Assembly (NCBI GenBank): GCA_035772405.1 | Contig: JAYKKM010000044.1 | Span: 340,001 to 404,000 of the forward strand | Reading direction: 5' to 3' | Source of the DNA: Chrysogorgia sp. JL179-B06 | Lineage: Eukaryota; Cnidaria; Anthozoa; Scleralcyonacea; Chrysogorgiidae | DNA: 64,000 bases | Part shown: piece by piece, positions 36,966-47,600 of the stretch | Layout: each line of letters begins with the position of its first letter | Numbering within the stretch: position 1 is the first letter of the stretch | Position numbers and translations under genes: made by a program | Notes under the pieces: model-generated | Told to the model about the DNA's origin: nothing | The model's database searches: none | What the model saw: only the letters and a program-made list of their open reading frames with translations

Positions 36966-38792
36966 TTAACCAACTTCCACCAATGCAAACTTTTCTGTTT
37001 TCTCTGATATTTTTTTTCCTCTCCTAAACCTATTCCTTAATCCTTTTTCTTCCAACTCAGGAACAGTTTCCAATTGGTATGGAAGCTCTTGAGGCAAAAT
37101 ATTTTGAAGGGTCTTCTTGTATTCCTCATAACCCTTGGATTCCCAGAGATCACTGGCATTTTTCAACAAAGCTGTTTGATAGGCTTGGTCCATAAGAAAC
37201 AAGAGACCAGCATCCTTTTCTTCGGCACTCCTGTTTGGATCGACAGATGATGCATAGTAGTAATGAGGTGCAATGAATATTATATACCTTACAGATTGGT
37301 TTTCTTCCGAGTGCTCTGGCTCATAAAGCAATGAACTTTTCTGTGCTCGTAGTACAACAACATTTACGCGATATGCAATGGCGTACGCCATTAACACATA
37401 GTGATCTCCCATGATGCCATTTTGACGAGGTGCTTCTTGCTTGATATTTCCAAGGTACTCCTCAAAAACTGGGCAATGGTCATCCTTGTTGATGAGATCT
37501 TTGAAAAGCAGTTGTCTCTTCAATATTTCTTGTTCAACTCGTTCCTGAATGCCACGTACGGCAGTCGCAACCTTCTTCCCAGATAATGCCAAGGCATCCT
37601 GTTTGAGACTGTTCGCTAACGCAACCCACAAATCGTCATGGCTATCTGCAGATTGTTTAGGTGCCAGTCCCAATTCTCGCAGAACTTCATTCGATATGAA
37701 CCAATCTTTGCAGTAACTTGGCGTTGCAGGAACAGCCAAAGCAAACTCTGATGCAGCCTCTGTTTCTTCGGGAGCTTTGTTTCCAAAAGCGGTGAAAGCC
37801 AACTCCATTGTTTTATACACAGTATCACCCTCTGGGGTGTTGGACTTGAGCAACTTAACGCAGAAGAAATAATCATAAAATCCAGGTTTGTCTCTCAACG
37901 GATGCTTGCCATTCCAGCGCCTCATGTAAGTCATGAAAGAAAGGCGAAATTTTGCAAGCCATGCCAATGCAAAGAAGTTGAAAATACATATGAAGATTGC
38001 GAAGATCACATTTAGAATCATCATACTGTACACATATGGTGCAGCTGCAAAAGAGCACTCGCTAAGGTCGTAAGGTGGAGGGATTATTTTGTGAAGGTCA
38101 CATGAAAAGGCTGTTCTCCATCTAAAAGCAACTAGCCAGCCGGTTATGCTAGCAGCAATGATAAATGTAAATGCACAAATAGCCAATGATTTAGCAGTGT
38201 ACATGTTCACGAGGTTGTACTTAAACTGGAGGAGGTATTGTAAACAGTCGACTAAGTAAACTAGCCGAGCATTTCTTCCAGTCTCAGAAGAGGGGTTGTC
38301 ATCATCTTCAGATATTGAATCTTGACCGTCTTGGTCTGGCTCTCCAGGAAGGCCAGCTGTCTTCACTTGTAGCTTTCTTGTCCTTGGTCTTGTCTCTCCT
38401 ACTTCCTTTAGAACTGTGAATGTGTCGAAGGAAGAGGAAAGGAAAGCTTTCAAAGCTGGCAAGTTAAACCACGACAAATGAAGCACAAAAAGAAGCAACC
38501 ATTGTGCGAAGATGATGTAAGGAAAAATAATAAGGACGTGTCCATCAACATGGGTTGTGCATTTTGCATTCACGTAAAGGTTTGCCGCGTAATTAAACGA
38601 TGTTAGATTGTTGTTCTTTGGCAAGCACACAAGGCCAGGGGTACCGGAAAGGGTCACTCCTGCCAAGGCAAAGAGCACAACCATGAGAAAAACATTAAGG
38701 GTATAGTCGACAGCAACTTCCCACCAAGGTTTAAGAGAGTTGACGGCTGGGTTGTTGGATTCCAACCGGACTGCATCAGACAATGATATCAT
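36966..38792 (-). CDS. LRRC8-like channel domain fused to an OTU-like pseudo-protease domain
   Basis: A single coding exon of 608 residues. The ATG at 38792 is chosen because MISLSDAV...LKPWWEVAVDY aligns with the conserved start of LRRC8 volume-regulated anion channel subunits; an acceptor (ttttttcag) lies just upstream, implying a 5' UTR exon. Four predicted TM helices lie at about 31-49, 85-108, 203-223 and 255-279, with Cys pairs in the outer loops (56, 78; 231, 246). Residues 300-320 (DKPGFYDYFFCVKLL) match the LRRC8 segment that precedes the LRRs. No LRRs follow. Residues about 370-520 fit an OTU fold: SHDDLWVALANSL where active enzymes have DG(N/D)C(L)(F/W), then a helical stretch, GDHYVLMAYAIAYRVNVVVL, and IIFIAPHYYYASSV with His510. 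The nucleophile Cys is Asp387, so it is probably inactive. Function is inferred, not known. Confidence 0.8.
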   Translation of the reverse strand: MISLSDAVRLESNNPAVNSLKPWWEVAVDYTLNVFLMVVLFALAGVTLSGTPGLVCLPKNNNLTSFNYAANLYVNAKCTTHVDGHVLIIFPYIIFAQWLLLFVLHLSWFNLPALKAFLSSSFDTFTVLKEVGETRPRTRKLQVKTAGLPGEPDQDGQDSISEDDDNPSSETGRNARLVYLVDCLQYLLQFKYNLVNMYTAKSLAICAFTFIIAASITGWLVAFRWRTAFSCDLHKIIPPPYDLSECSFAAAPYVYSMMILNVIFAIFICIFNFFALAWLAKFRLSFMTYMRRWNGKHPLRDKPGFYDYFFCVKLLKSNTPEGDTVYKTMELAFTAFGNKAPEETEAASEFALAVPATPSYCKDWFISNEVLRELGLAPKQSADSHDDLWVALANSLKQDALALSGKKVATAVRGIQERVEQEILKRQLLFKDLINKDDHCPVFEEYLGNIKQEAPRQNGIMGDHYVLMAYAIAYRVNVVVLRAQKSSLLYEPEHSEENQSVRYIIFIAPHYYYASSVDPNRSAEEKDAGLLFLMDQAYQTALLKNASDLWESKGYEEYKKTLQNILPQELPYQLETVPELEEKGLRNRFRRGKKISEKTEKFALVEVG

Positions 38793-38979
38793 GATAAACA
38801 ATTCTGAAAAAAGAATGAAAAATGGCGTAAAATTAATAAGGCCTTTAGAATTGAGGTATCATTTTAATATACCTTCACCTGTCTCCGCCCCGCAGGCTCT
38901 TCTTTTTTAGGAAGGAAGGAAAATCAGGAGTGTGCAGGCTAGGGTCGGCACAGGCTAGCAATAGAGTGCCAGTTCACCC

Positions 38980-39400
38980 GTTCCTCGCATTCTAAGCCAC
39001 AAATTACTGGACTTGTTAAGGCATTGTAAGCAGTATATTATTCGGATTGTTACACGCACATCCGTCTTACAGTCAATCTCTAATCACACATGCTTAGTCT
39101 CTCTTGTGAGTCTATTTACTAAGGACTACAAGTATGGAAGTCGAGGGTGGGGGATCAGTGGGCAAGTGTCTTAAAGCTCGTTAGGCGGGGTTAGAAAACT
39201 TGCTAGGCGGGGGAGTTAGAATCTTTGTTGTTTTGGGGTCGGGTACAATCCAATAATTTATATACTGCTTACAATGCCTTAACAAGTCCAGTAGTTTGTG
39301 GCTTACAATGTGAGGGACGGCTGGCCAGTTTGCCCGCGCTTGTAATTTGTAGGGGAGCGGCTAGGACGAGGCAGTACCTTCACCCGCCCACATTGTTTGT
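38980..39400. repeat. Foldback element 5' of the LRRC8-like gene
   Basis: ctggacttgttaaggcattgtaagcagtata (about 39010-39040) is inverted as tatactgcttacaatgcc...aagtccag (about 39257-39290). Flanking cctaacccgcc-type words also recur. No coding content. Confidence 0.65.
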
Positions 39401-39729
39401 CAGGAGATGCATGAAATTTTCATTATAATCAATTATTTATTGTCTGATTTTTATGCTAAAGTCTTTGATAAAGTTGTTTTCTGTATATAACACTATATTG
39501 TATTATACAATACAATCAACAGACAATTCTTGATGTCTTGCCGACGTAATTATCTTTGCGTGGGCGCTTACTTCCTTCTGTGCTAAAGGCTTCTACATTT
39601 ATAATTGTATAATAAAACAATTATTGGATTTGGCTTACACATGATATCAAGAATTATCCAGACCTCTGTCAAATAATGTTATCCGCCTCAGCCTTCGACT
39701 TCGCTTCGGCAGATAATATTGACCTGGAG

Positions 39730-39850
39730 CAATTCTAGAATACCCGTCCACTTTTGAAACCGCATTTAAAGGCAGAAATAGAAACCAACCCTTTTACTAA
39801 CTGTCAACAGATGCAAATAGCAAAACTAGTGGACGGGTGTTCTAGAATTT
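39730..39850. repeat. Small MITE
   Basis: ttctagaatacccgtccact (39733) pairs with agtggacgggtgttctagaa (39828). Interior about 80 bp, non-coding. Confidence 0.75.
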
Positions 39851-41254
39851 AGCGAACGTGGCTATTTTGACGCTGAGTTTGTTGTTTAATATACTAGTTA
39901 CTTGGAAACGACGAAAAATGTCAACATACCTCGTCTAATAACTAACTCAGCATATAAAGACTATTCTAAAAAAGCCCCAACGATCAAAAATTGATAAATG
40001 CAGATCTCCGAAGTCTCAAAATCATGAATAATGTTCCAAATTTGGAAAAACTGCAAATTCTTGGAAGAATCTGATATTCTTCTTACATTCCTATTCAACG
40101 CCTAGTTCCCTTATTAACCTCGCAATCCCCTATTAACCCATCTAAAAAGATAAAAATTGCCATGCTACGTACTACGTTACGAAGGAAATTTTTAGCCGAA
40201 ATTTTTCTTTTTTGTTGCGTCAAGTGTCAAGGTTGCGAGGGAGGAAACAGGCGGCTGCGTTCGCAGGCTAGTGTCAAGTGTGACCAGCACAGACGGAATT
40301 TAAAGCAAGGGCATCCGGCATAAATGTTGCGGTGTGTTGTGTTTTAACAAAATTTTGTTCTGATTTACTAATAACAAAATTTTGCGATTTATGGCCTTCA
40401 GATTACTTTTAAAAACTCGCCTCAGAACGCGGGAAATGGTGTTACAGTGAGTCGTGACCCTAGAGTTAGTACACCCGCTGGCGCTTAGAGAAGACATTAG
40501 ACACGTGAACATTTTTACCTCAAAGCCAAGATCCTTGGAAACGCTGTTGCGTGCCCGTGCCGTCACTGTCTCAAGTTGGTAGCCGAGATAGTGCAGTGCA
40601 TTTTATCGACTATCAATGCTCAGTTTACCAAAACGATAACTTTCTCTGTTTCGTCTTTTGTTCTGCTCTTTGCTTTATGATCTTATGACTATGACTATGA
40701 CGATCTCATCCTAATATGTCACAGTCTTGACTGCATTTCTTTGTTTCACCTTTTGTTTTCTCTTTTGCGTGAGGACATGTAAATCACGCGGGCGACGCAT
40801 TGGCTCATACAAGTCACTAATAAAGGTCAAGTGTTTTGTATAACCTAAAATTAGACACTGCTCATGCACATGGTGTTAAACTCAACATTTTTCGAATATT
40901 TACGACGATTTTCTTGAGAAAGATAGTGGGTTTGAAATTTTCTAAAAAATTTCGAGTCTGTTGTCAAAGGTGTTCGAGACTATGCCCTTTGGCTCGCATG
41001 TGGTGAATGAGCAGGGGAGGGGGGAGGGGTGGGTGAGAAATTATATTTTAGACGTGTTCGATTTAAGACGAACAAGTAGTTAACTTTTAGGACTTTAAAA
41101 CTACCAAATTTAAGACTCACAAATTTAATGTGGAGCAAGACTTCACCAGCTGACCAGGGTCATTTTAGTAGGCACCCAACAGAAAGACAATATTTCGACA
41201 AGCTATGATCGGGATATACTTCATGGTAACAATACATATAGTCTCCCACCATAT
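39851..41254. other. Spacer without recognisable gene
   Basis: No exon with splice support was found on either strand. The sequence is ordinary AT-rich spacer, with one G-rich run near 41015. Confidence 0.4.
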
Positions 41255-41350
41255 TTTACGGTTAGGATTAGGGTTATGGTTAGGATTAGAGTTACGGTTA
41301 GGGTTAGGAGTAGGGTTAGGGTTAGGGTTACGGTTAGGGTTAGGCCCTTA
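41255..41350 (+). repeat. Interstitial TTAGGG-like repeats
   Basis: Variants of (ggttag)n including several exact gttaggg units. Similar short runs are at 20640-20700, 51482-51550 and in the palindrome near 53490-53590. They are internal and flanked by unique sequence, so not a chromosome end. Confidence 0.85.
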
Positions 41351-41693
41351 CGGTTAGGGGTATAAAAAACAGATGGAAACCCGGTCTAGTGTTACCATGA
41401 AGTATATACCCTTTGATCGAATGGATCGATAGGATGTAATTAGTAGTATAGATGCGAGTGTTTTACATGTAGTACTGGAACATATTCTCACTAATGAGGA
41501 TATTGACGATGTCATGTCGCAAATTGAACTTTTTGTCTTGTTTCTATACAATGAAACAACCAACTAACCGGAGTTAACGCCCAGCGGGCGTCTTGTTTAA
41601 TATCTAATTTGTTATTCTAAATAATTCTTCTGTATACTTAATTAACTAGGCGGACAAAAACATGCGGAAGTCCCACTTTTCATTTCTTTCAAA

Positions 41694-44600
41694 ATGAGGT
41701 TGGAAGTAGTTGTGCTGTTTTGCCTTTGTATTGCTGGATTTTCTTGCGGCTTTCCGAGCTCGGTGAAAGACGACAAGATCGAAGATCTACCCGGTCTCCC
41801 ACATCAACCGTCATTCGATCAATATTCAGGATACCTCAAAGCACAAGGAAGTAAATCACTTCATTACTGGCAAGTGACAGACGATCACATATCTTTTCTC
41901 GATATTTCAGTGACACTGATCGATATATATTAATAGAATTGTTACTTTTTAGGTTTGTTGAATCCCAAGGCAACCCTGACAGTGACCCTGTCGTGCTGTG
42001 GTTGAATGGTGGGCCAGGTTGCAGCTCGCTTGATGGTTTTCTTTCCGAGCATGGGCCATTCTTGGTTTGTTGTACTTCGAAAATAAAAATATGACTCATT
42101 AGGAAGTTTACAACCTGCTTTTTTGGTCACTCCTAGAAGATTCACGCTACTCTCTTGCTTAGCCATCAGTAGCTGATATTAATACTACTTCTGAAACCAC
42201 ACTTATCTCTAAATAAAGACTGGATCGAGCAACTGTTGTTCAGAAAACGAAGCCGGAAGTAGCTCGTGGCGGTCATCTTGTTGGGCCATAGTTTACTATA
42301 GCCGACAAAGTCAAGACTATCTGTCTCTGATCTTTTAAGACGCTAAAATGAATCAGTTGTCCAAGGTTTTCTGCTGGTTACCACATGTCTATGAGCTGGC
42401 ATACACAGGTTGAAATCCTGGGTCGGACCTTACTCAGGGTCTAAACGATCTCAAATCGTAGGCCCTCGGAACCCCTATAATTGGGCTTCTAGTCCCAGTG
42501 TTGGAGTATTCCGTTTACTAAGAGTGATAAATAAGCCGGAATTAGCGCGTGGCCATATTGGAGGGTCACTCCAATATGGCCGCCACGCGCGTGGGACTCA
42601 CTCCAATGCGTGGTCACTCCAATATGGCCGCCACGCGCTAATCTCGGCTTCATTATTATTGTAAATGTAATGGAGCCGTAATTTGTGTTCTAGATTACAT
42701 GAAAACCTTGGACAACTGATTCATTTTACCATCCTAAAAGATCAGAGACATCGTCTCTGTCGCATACAGTAATACCATATAGGGTGGTCCATTCAAGATG
42801 GCCGCCGCGAAATATTCCCAGCTTCATTTTTTCGCAGCACCTAAACAATAGTTGCTCGATCCAGTCTTTATTTAGAGATCTGTACTTATAACTCATTAAG
42901 AAACATAGGAAGTTTTTCTATTTTGATGTGGGGACCTGGAAATCTCAACCGTACCATAAGTATGAATAAAATGATATACTGCATGATGACACTGGAGACA
43001 ATGGGATTGCAGACCCTGTCACTATATGCCAACCCCCATAAAAATAAATTCACAGAATGATAGAAAAGAACATTGATATATAGATTACAAATGAATTTCA
43101 GAAATTCGACTACTGATCTTGATCGCCAGAGTGCTTTCGCAAGCTATCAGTTTCAGTGAATTTTTATGATTCAGTAGAAACTGAAAAGCCCCTTGAGAAG
43201 TGGAAACGACTATTTCCGGTAGCAACCCCATTTCACCTATTTTATATTAACACTGTCAAATTGCCCTCCAAAGTCATTTTGGAACAATCCGAATATTTAG
43301 ATTTTGCTCAAAAGTGCTGTCAGAATGCGCAAAACGCCATTTCAGAGACCCAAATTTCAATGCCCCATAACACTTCCCTTCAACCTAACACTTCCCTTCA
43401 AGCTAAAGCTCTATTTTAGCTCTATATTTTCATCCAACAAAATCAAATACGCAAGTCAGGTCCAACTTTTTCCAAGCCACTTTCAAATACGCAAAAGAGA
43501 GCTGTTAGTTTTTAAAATATATTCATATTTATAATTATTAGGTGAACAGTAATGGAATATCTTTACATTATAATCCATACAGTTGGAACAAGGTAATGTC
43601 AACTCCCTAGCACCTTTGGTAGTATGGATTATAATCTACAAATTTACTATCGATAAGTAATATTATTGTTTGTACAGTCGAACCTCTATTAAGCGGCCAC
43701 ACTCGAGGAACTGGCAAGTGATCGCTTAATAGGGGTTGGTCGCTCAATAAGAATTTTTCAAAATTAGCATAACGCGTTGTGGAAACGTCACTTTATTTGA
43801 ATACGAACACGTTTGAAGGATTGTGACAACTGTTACACACAAATACACAATACATATTTAGAGTTTCTTATTATTACAACGAATATTTATACAGGATAAG
43901 CCTATCAATACAAAAATGGGTCCTCTATCATTAAGAAGACTACGCCATGGTCAATGGAGATGTGGTCTGGAAACTCGGCAAACTTCAAAGCGACTATAAT
44001 GAGCTACGTTTTGATGTTGAACCGTACATTACACCGTGCACATCTTTTGTTTTAGGTTTATTAATATTTAAACAACACGGTTGAACGATTAAACCCAAAC
44101 GACTCTATTGGATGATTGCTTCATTATACTAAAATACAATAGGTTCAGTGACCGTGCACCGTGCACAAAATTGCATAAAGACGAACAAAAAGATAGAACA
44201 AAGACTTTAGCTGAGTTTCCAGACCATATCTCGATTGACTGTGACTACACTAACATCTAAAAAGGTAATATATTAAAATACATAAGGTAAACATCGAAGC
44301 TTAAAAAAGGATTTTACTCAACACGTACGTAGTTGTGACAACGGATGTTTTCTCGTTTTTTATCACCTTCCAATTCTATTTCTGACTACTATGAGTCCTA
44401 TCTCTCGTCACTTTTTCAAAACCTTTGTTTTGTTTTAAAACTGCTGTATTAAATGTTTGGTGGTCGCTTAATAAGGGTAAAAACAAACGGACGGCCAAAA
44501 GGTGGCCGTGGCCGCTTAATAGAGGTGGCCGCTTAATAGGGGTTCGACTGTATTTGTTTTTAGGTGGCAAATATGTTGTATTTGGAATCACCAGCTGGAG

Positions 44601-47600
44601 TTGGGTTTTCGTATTCTCTTGACAAAAATTATACCACAGATGATGACACTGTAAGTTCTAGTGCTAAATTTCTTATTTAGTTTGGATACTTTTAATAGGT
44701 ATAATAGCAGATTCAGATTTTGTCAAAAATGTTTGCACATAGGCAGATTTAGCCAGTATTGTTGTAAGAGCATTGAGACCATTCATGTATAATGCTCTTT
44801 ATTATTATTATTAAACTAGTAAACGAAAATATCATCTTTCCTATTTTCGCATCGTCTAGGTGTCCATGGACAACTATGTTGCCTTGCAAGATTTTTTTGT
44901 GAAATTCCCTCAGTTCAAAAAGAATGCATTCTACGTGACAGGGGAAAGTTATGGCGGTGTCTACGTGCCAACGTTGTCACTACGGATTCTAGAGGGGAAT
45001 TCTACCATTAATATGAAAGTACAAATCATTAAACGAATTTGTAAAATTGCATTTTTAAATTGAATTTGGGTTTAGTGCTTTTTGCGTTGCGAGTTACGGA
45101 TAGCTGTATGGTGGACGGACCGACCGACCGACCAACGGACGGACGGACCGACCGACGGACTGACCGACCGACCGACGGACGGACCGACCGACCGACGGAC
45201 CGACCGACCGACGGACGGACCGACGGACGGACGGACGGAGCGACGGACGGAGCGACCGACCGACCGACGGACGGATCGACCGACGGACGGACGGACCGAC
45301 CGACCGACCGACCGACCGACGGACGGACGGACGGACGGACGGACCGACCGACCGACGGATGGACCGACGGACGGATGGACGGACGGACGGACCGACCGAC
45401 CGACGGATGGACGGATGGACCGACGGACGGCCCGGACAGACCAACGGACAGACCAACGGACGGACGGACGGACCGGCGGACGGACCGACCGACAAACGGA
45501 CAGATGGACCGACAGATTGGCATGGAAGGAGACAGAGGCAGAAAAATAATCACACATGAGAGAATGGATAATTAAATTATTGATTGCAGTGCATGTACTG
45601 TACTTGACATTTTTTTCTCATTGTCCAGGGCTTTGCTGTTGGTAATGGCTTGTCGAGTTACGAACTAAATACAAACTCTCTGGTTTATTTCGCTTACTAT
45701 CACGGATTGATTGGAGATGTGTACGTGTCCAGGAAATACACAATTACGCGCGAAACTGTAGTATTGAGATATATATTATACCTGAACCGCCCGATCCATT
45801 ACTTTGTTTACTTTGAAACAAGAACATTAAGTATAATGTTTATAGAACACTTAAGCAGTGGTTTAGATCCGACTAAAACACGTAAAATCTTTTTTTGAAA
45901 GCCATTTTATACGTTCAACCATTTTATACATTGGCCTAATGATTTTAAAAATCAACGTTGCGGTCTAACTAACTAAACCAAACTAAACATTAAACATTTT
46001 ATTTTCTCTTCATGAATTATTAATGAGTTTGAGAAATACATTAGCATATCTCTTTAAGATGGCTCGACAGTCTAAATCATGCAAAATTGCATTTGTCCGC
46101 ATAAAAATGTTGGTAATGCAGATCTGAGCTTCATCGTGGTTCATTGCCTAGCTCTATAGTGGTTGTATTGTTTACTGAAAAGTTTTATACCCTCAAAGTT
46201 TACCTGAGTGGTGAAATCGTGTTTCCAATAAATCCAGAAAACTAATTTGCATAAAATCTGCCGCTTATGATAAACACAATTTCTCTAGATATACAAATGC
46301 TACAAGTGTGAAACGTTTCAATAATCAAGACCACCGCTATAGCTATGCAATGAACCAAAATACAGCTCAGATAAAACTAACCTATCATTTCAAAATGTTT
46401 TCCAGTTTGTGGGTGCAGTTGCAGAAATACTGTTGTCAGGACACGATAAAGTGTACTTTTTATCATTCGAGAACTGCTGAATGCAGAAAACTGGTAAGGC
46501 GTTGTTATGACTGTGCAATGTTTCAATGTTACAGTTGCACGAAAGGGGGTATTACACTAGGCAACGTTTCGTCCAACTTGACTCACAAATGTATGCAGGA
46601 AAATTGTGAGACAAGTTGCAGATGGGGGTTTAACATTGTGCAACGCTGAGGTTGCTGTAATCATTGCAGCCGGAAAGTAGAACTCGATTCTACGTTACGC
46701 CCGGCTGCATTACCACCCAAGATAAAACCATTGACGCTATGCAGAACTGCATTAGCGACATACAAAACTGGATGACTCATAGTAAATTAAAAATGAATGA
46801 CAGCAAGACGGAATTTATGATCATTGGAACACGACAACAACTCCCTAAACAATCAATCAAGCAACTGGTGGCTGGGAACTCCATTATTAAGCCTTCCTCC
46901 TCTGTAAGGAATCTTGGGACAATCTTTGACACTAATTTATCCCTAAATGAGCAGATCACTAATGTATGCAAGTCCTCGTTTTACTACTTATATAACCTTA
47001 GAAAGATTAGGCAGTTTTTGTCGGCTGTGTCTTGTGCCACCCTTGTTCGCGCATTCATTACCTGCCGTTTAGACTATTGCAATAGCCTATACTATGGCGT
47101 GCCCGCTTATCAGATAGCTAAACTGCAACGCACACAGAATGCTGCTGCTCGATTAGTATCTTTGACTCCACGCTTCTCGCACATTACTCCTGTCCTTACT
47201 GAACTACACTGGCTGCCAGTTAAATTCTCATTTTTACTTTTAAAGCGATCCACGGACTTGCCCCTAAGTATTTGTCTGATTCAGTTACTATTAAGAAAAA
47301 ATCTGCTTATAACCTCCGATCTAATAATGAAATTCTCCTGGATCCTCCTTCAACCAAACTTCGACCGACACTTGGCGCTAGAACATTCACTTATGCTGCC
47401 CCCAAAGAATGCATGAACTCTCTATTATTGATTTTTGTATCTGAACAACTGAGACATTTTGATATTGCTACTATAGTTGTGTGACTATATAAATTGTGTA
47501 GTGAATGGGAGATCCTTGTCTGTAAGTCAGGACGATGCTGTATCCCATTTACAACGACAAATTAGAGAGTCATTTATAATATAGACATGGGAGTGTTTTA

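Noticed and set aside
36966..38792. Innexin/pannexin gene
   Set aside because: The four-TM plan is similar, but the start (LKPWWEVAVDY), the extracellular Cys layout and the FYDYFFCVKLL segment fit LRRC8 better, and the innexin signature YYQWV is absent.
41255..41350. Chromosome end
   Set aside because: TTAGGG-like words are short, degenerate and flanked by genes on both sides.
45029..45575. Asp/Arg/Thr/Pro and Ser/Val/Arg repeat ORFs in all frames
   Set aside because: By-products of the GGAC/CGAC minisatellite inside CTSA intron 5.
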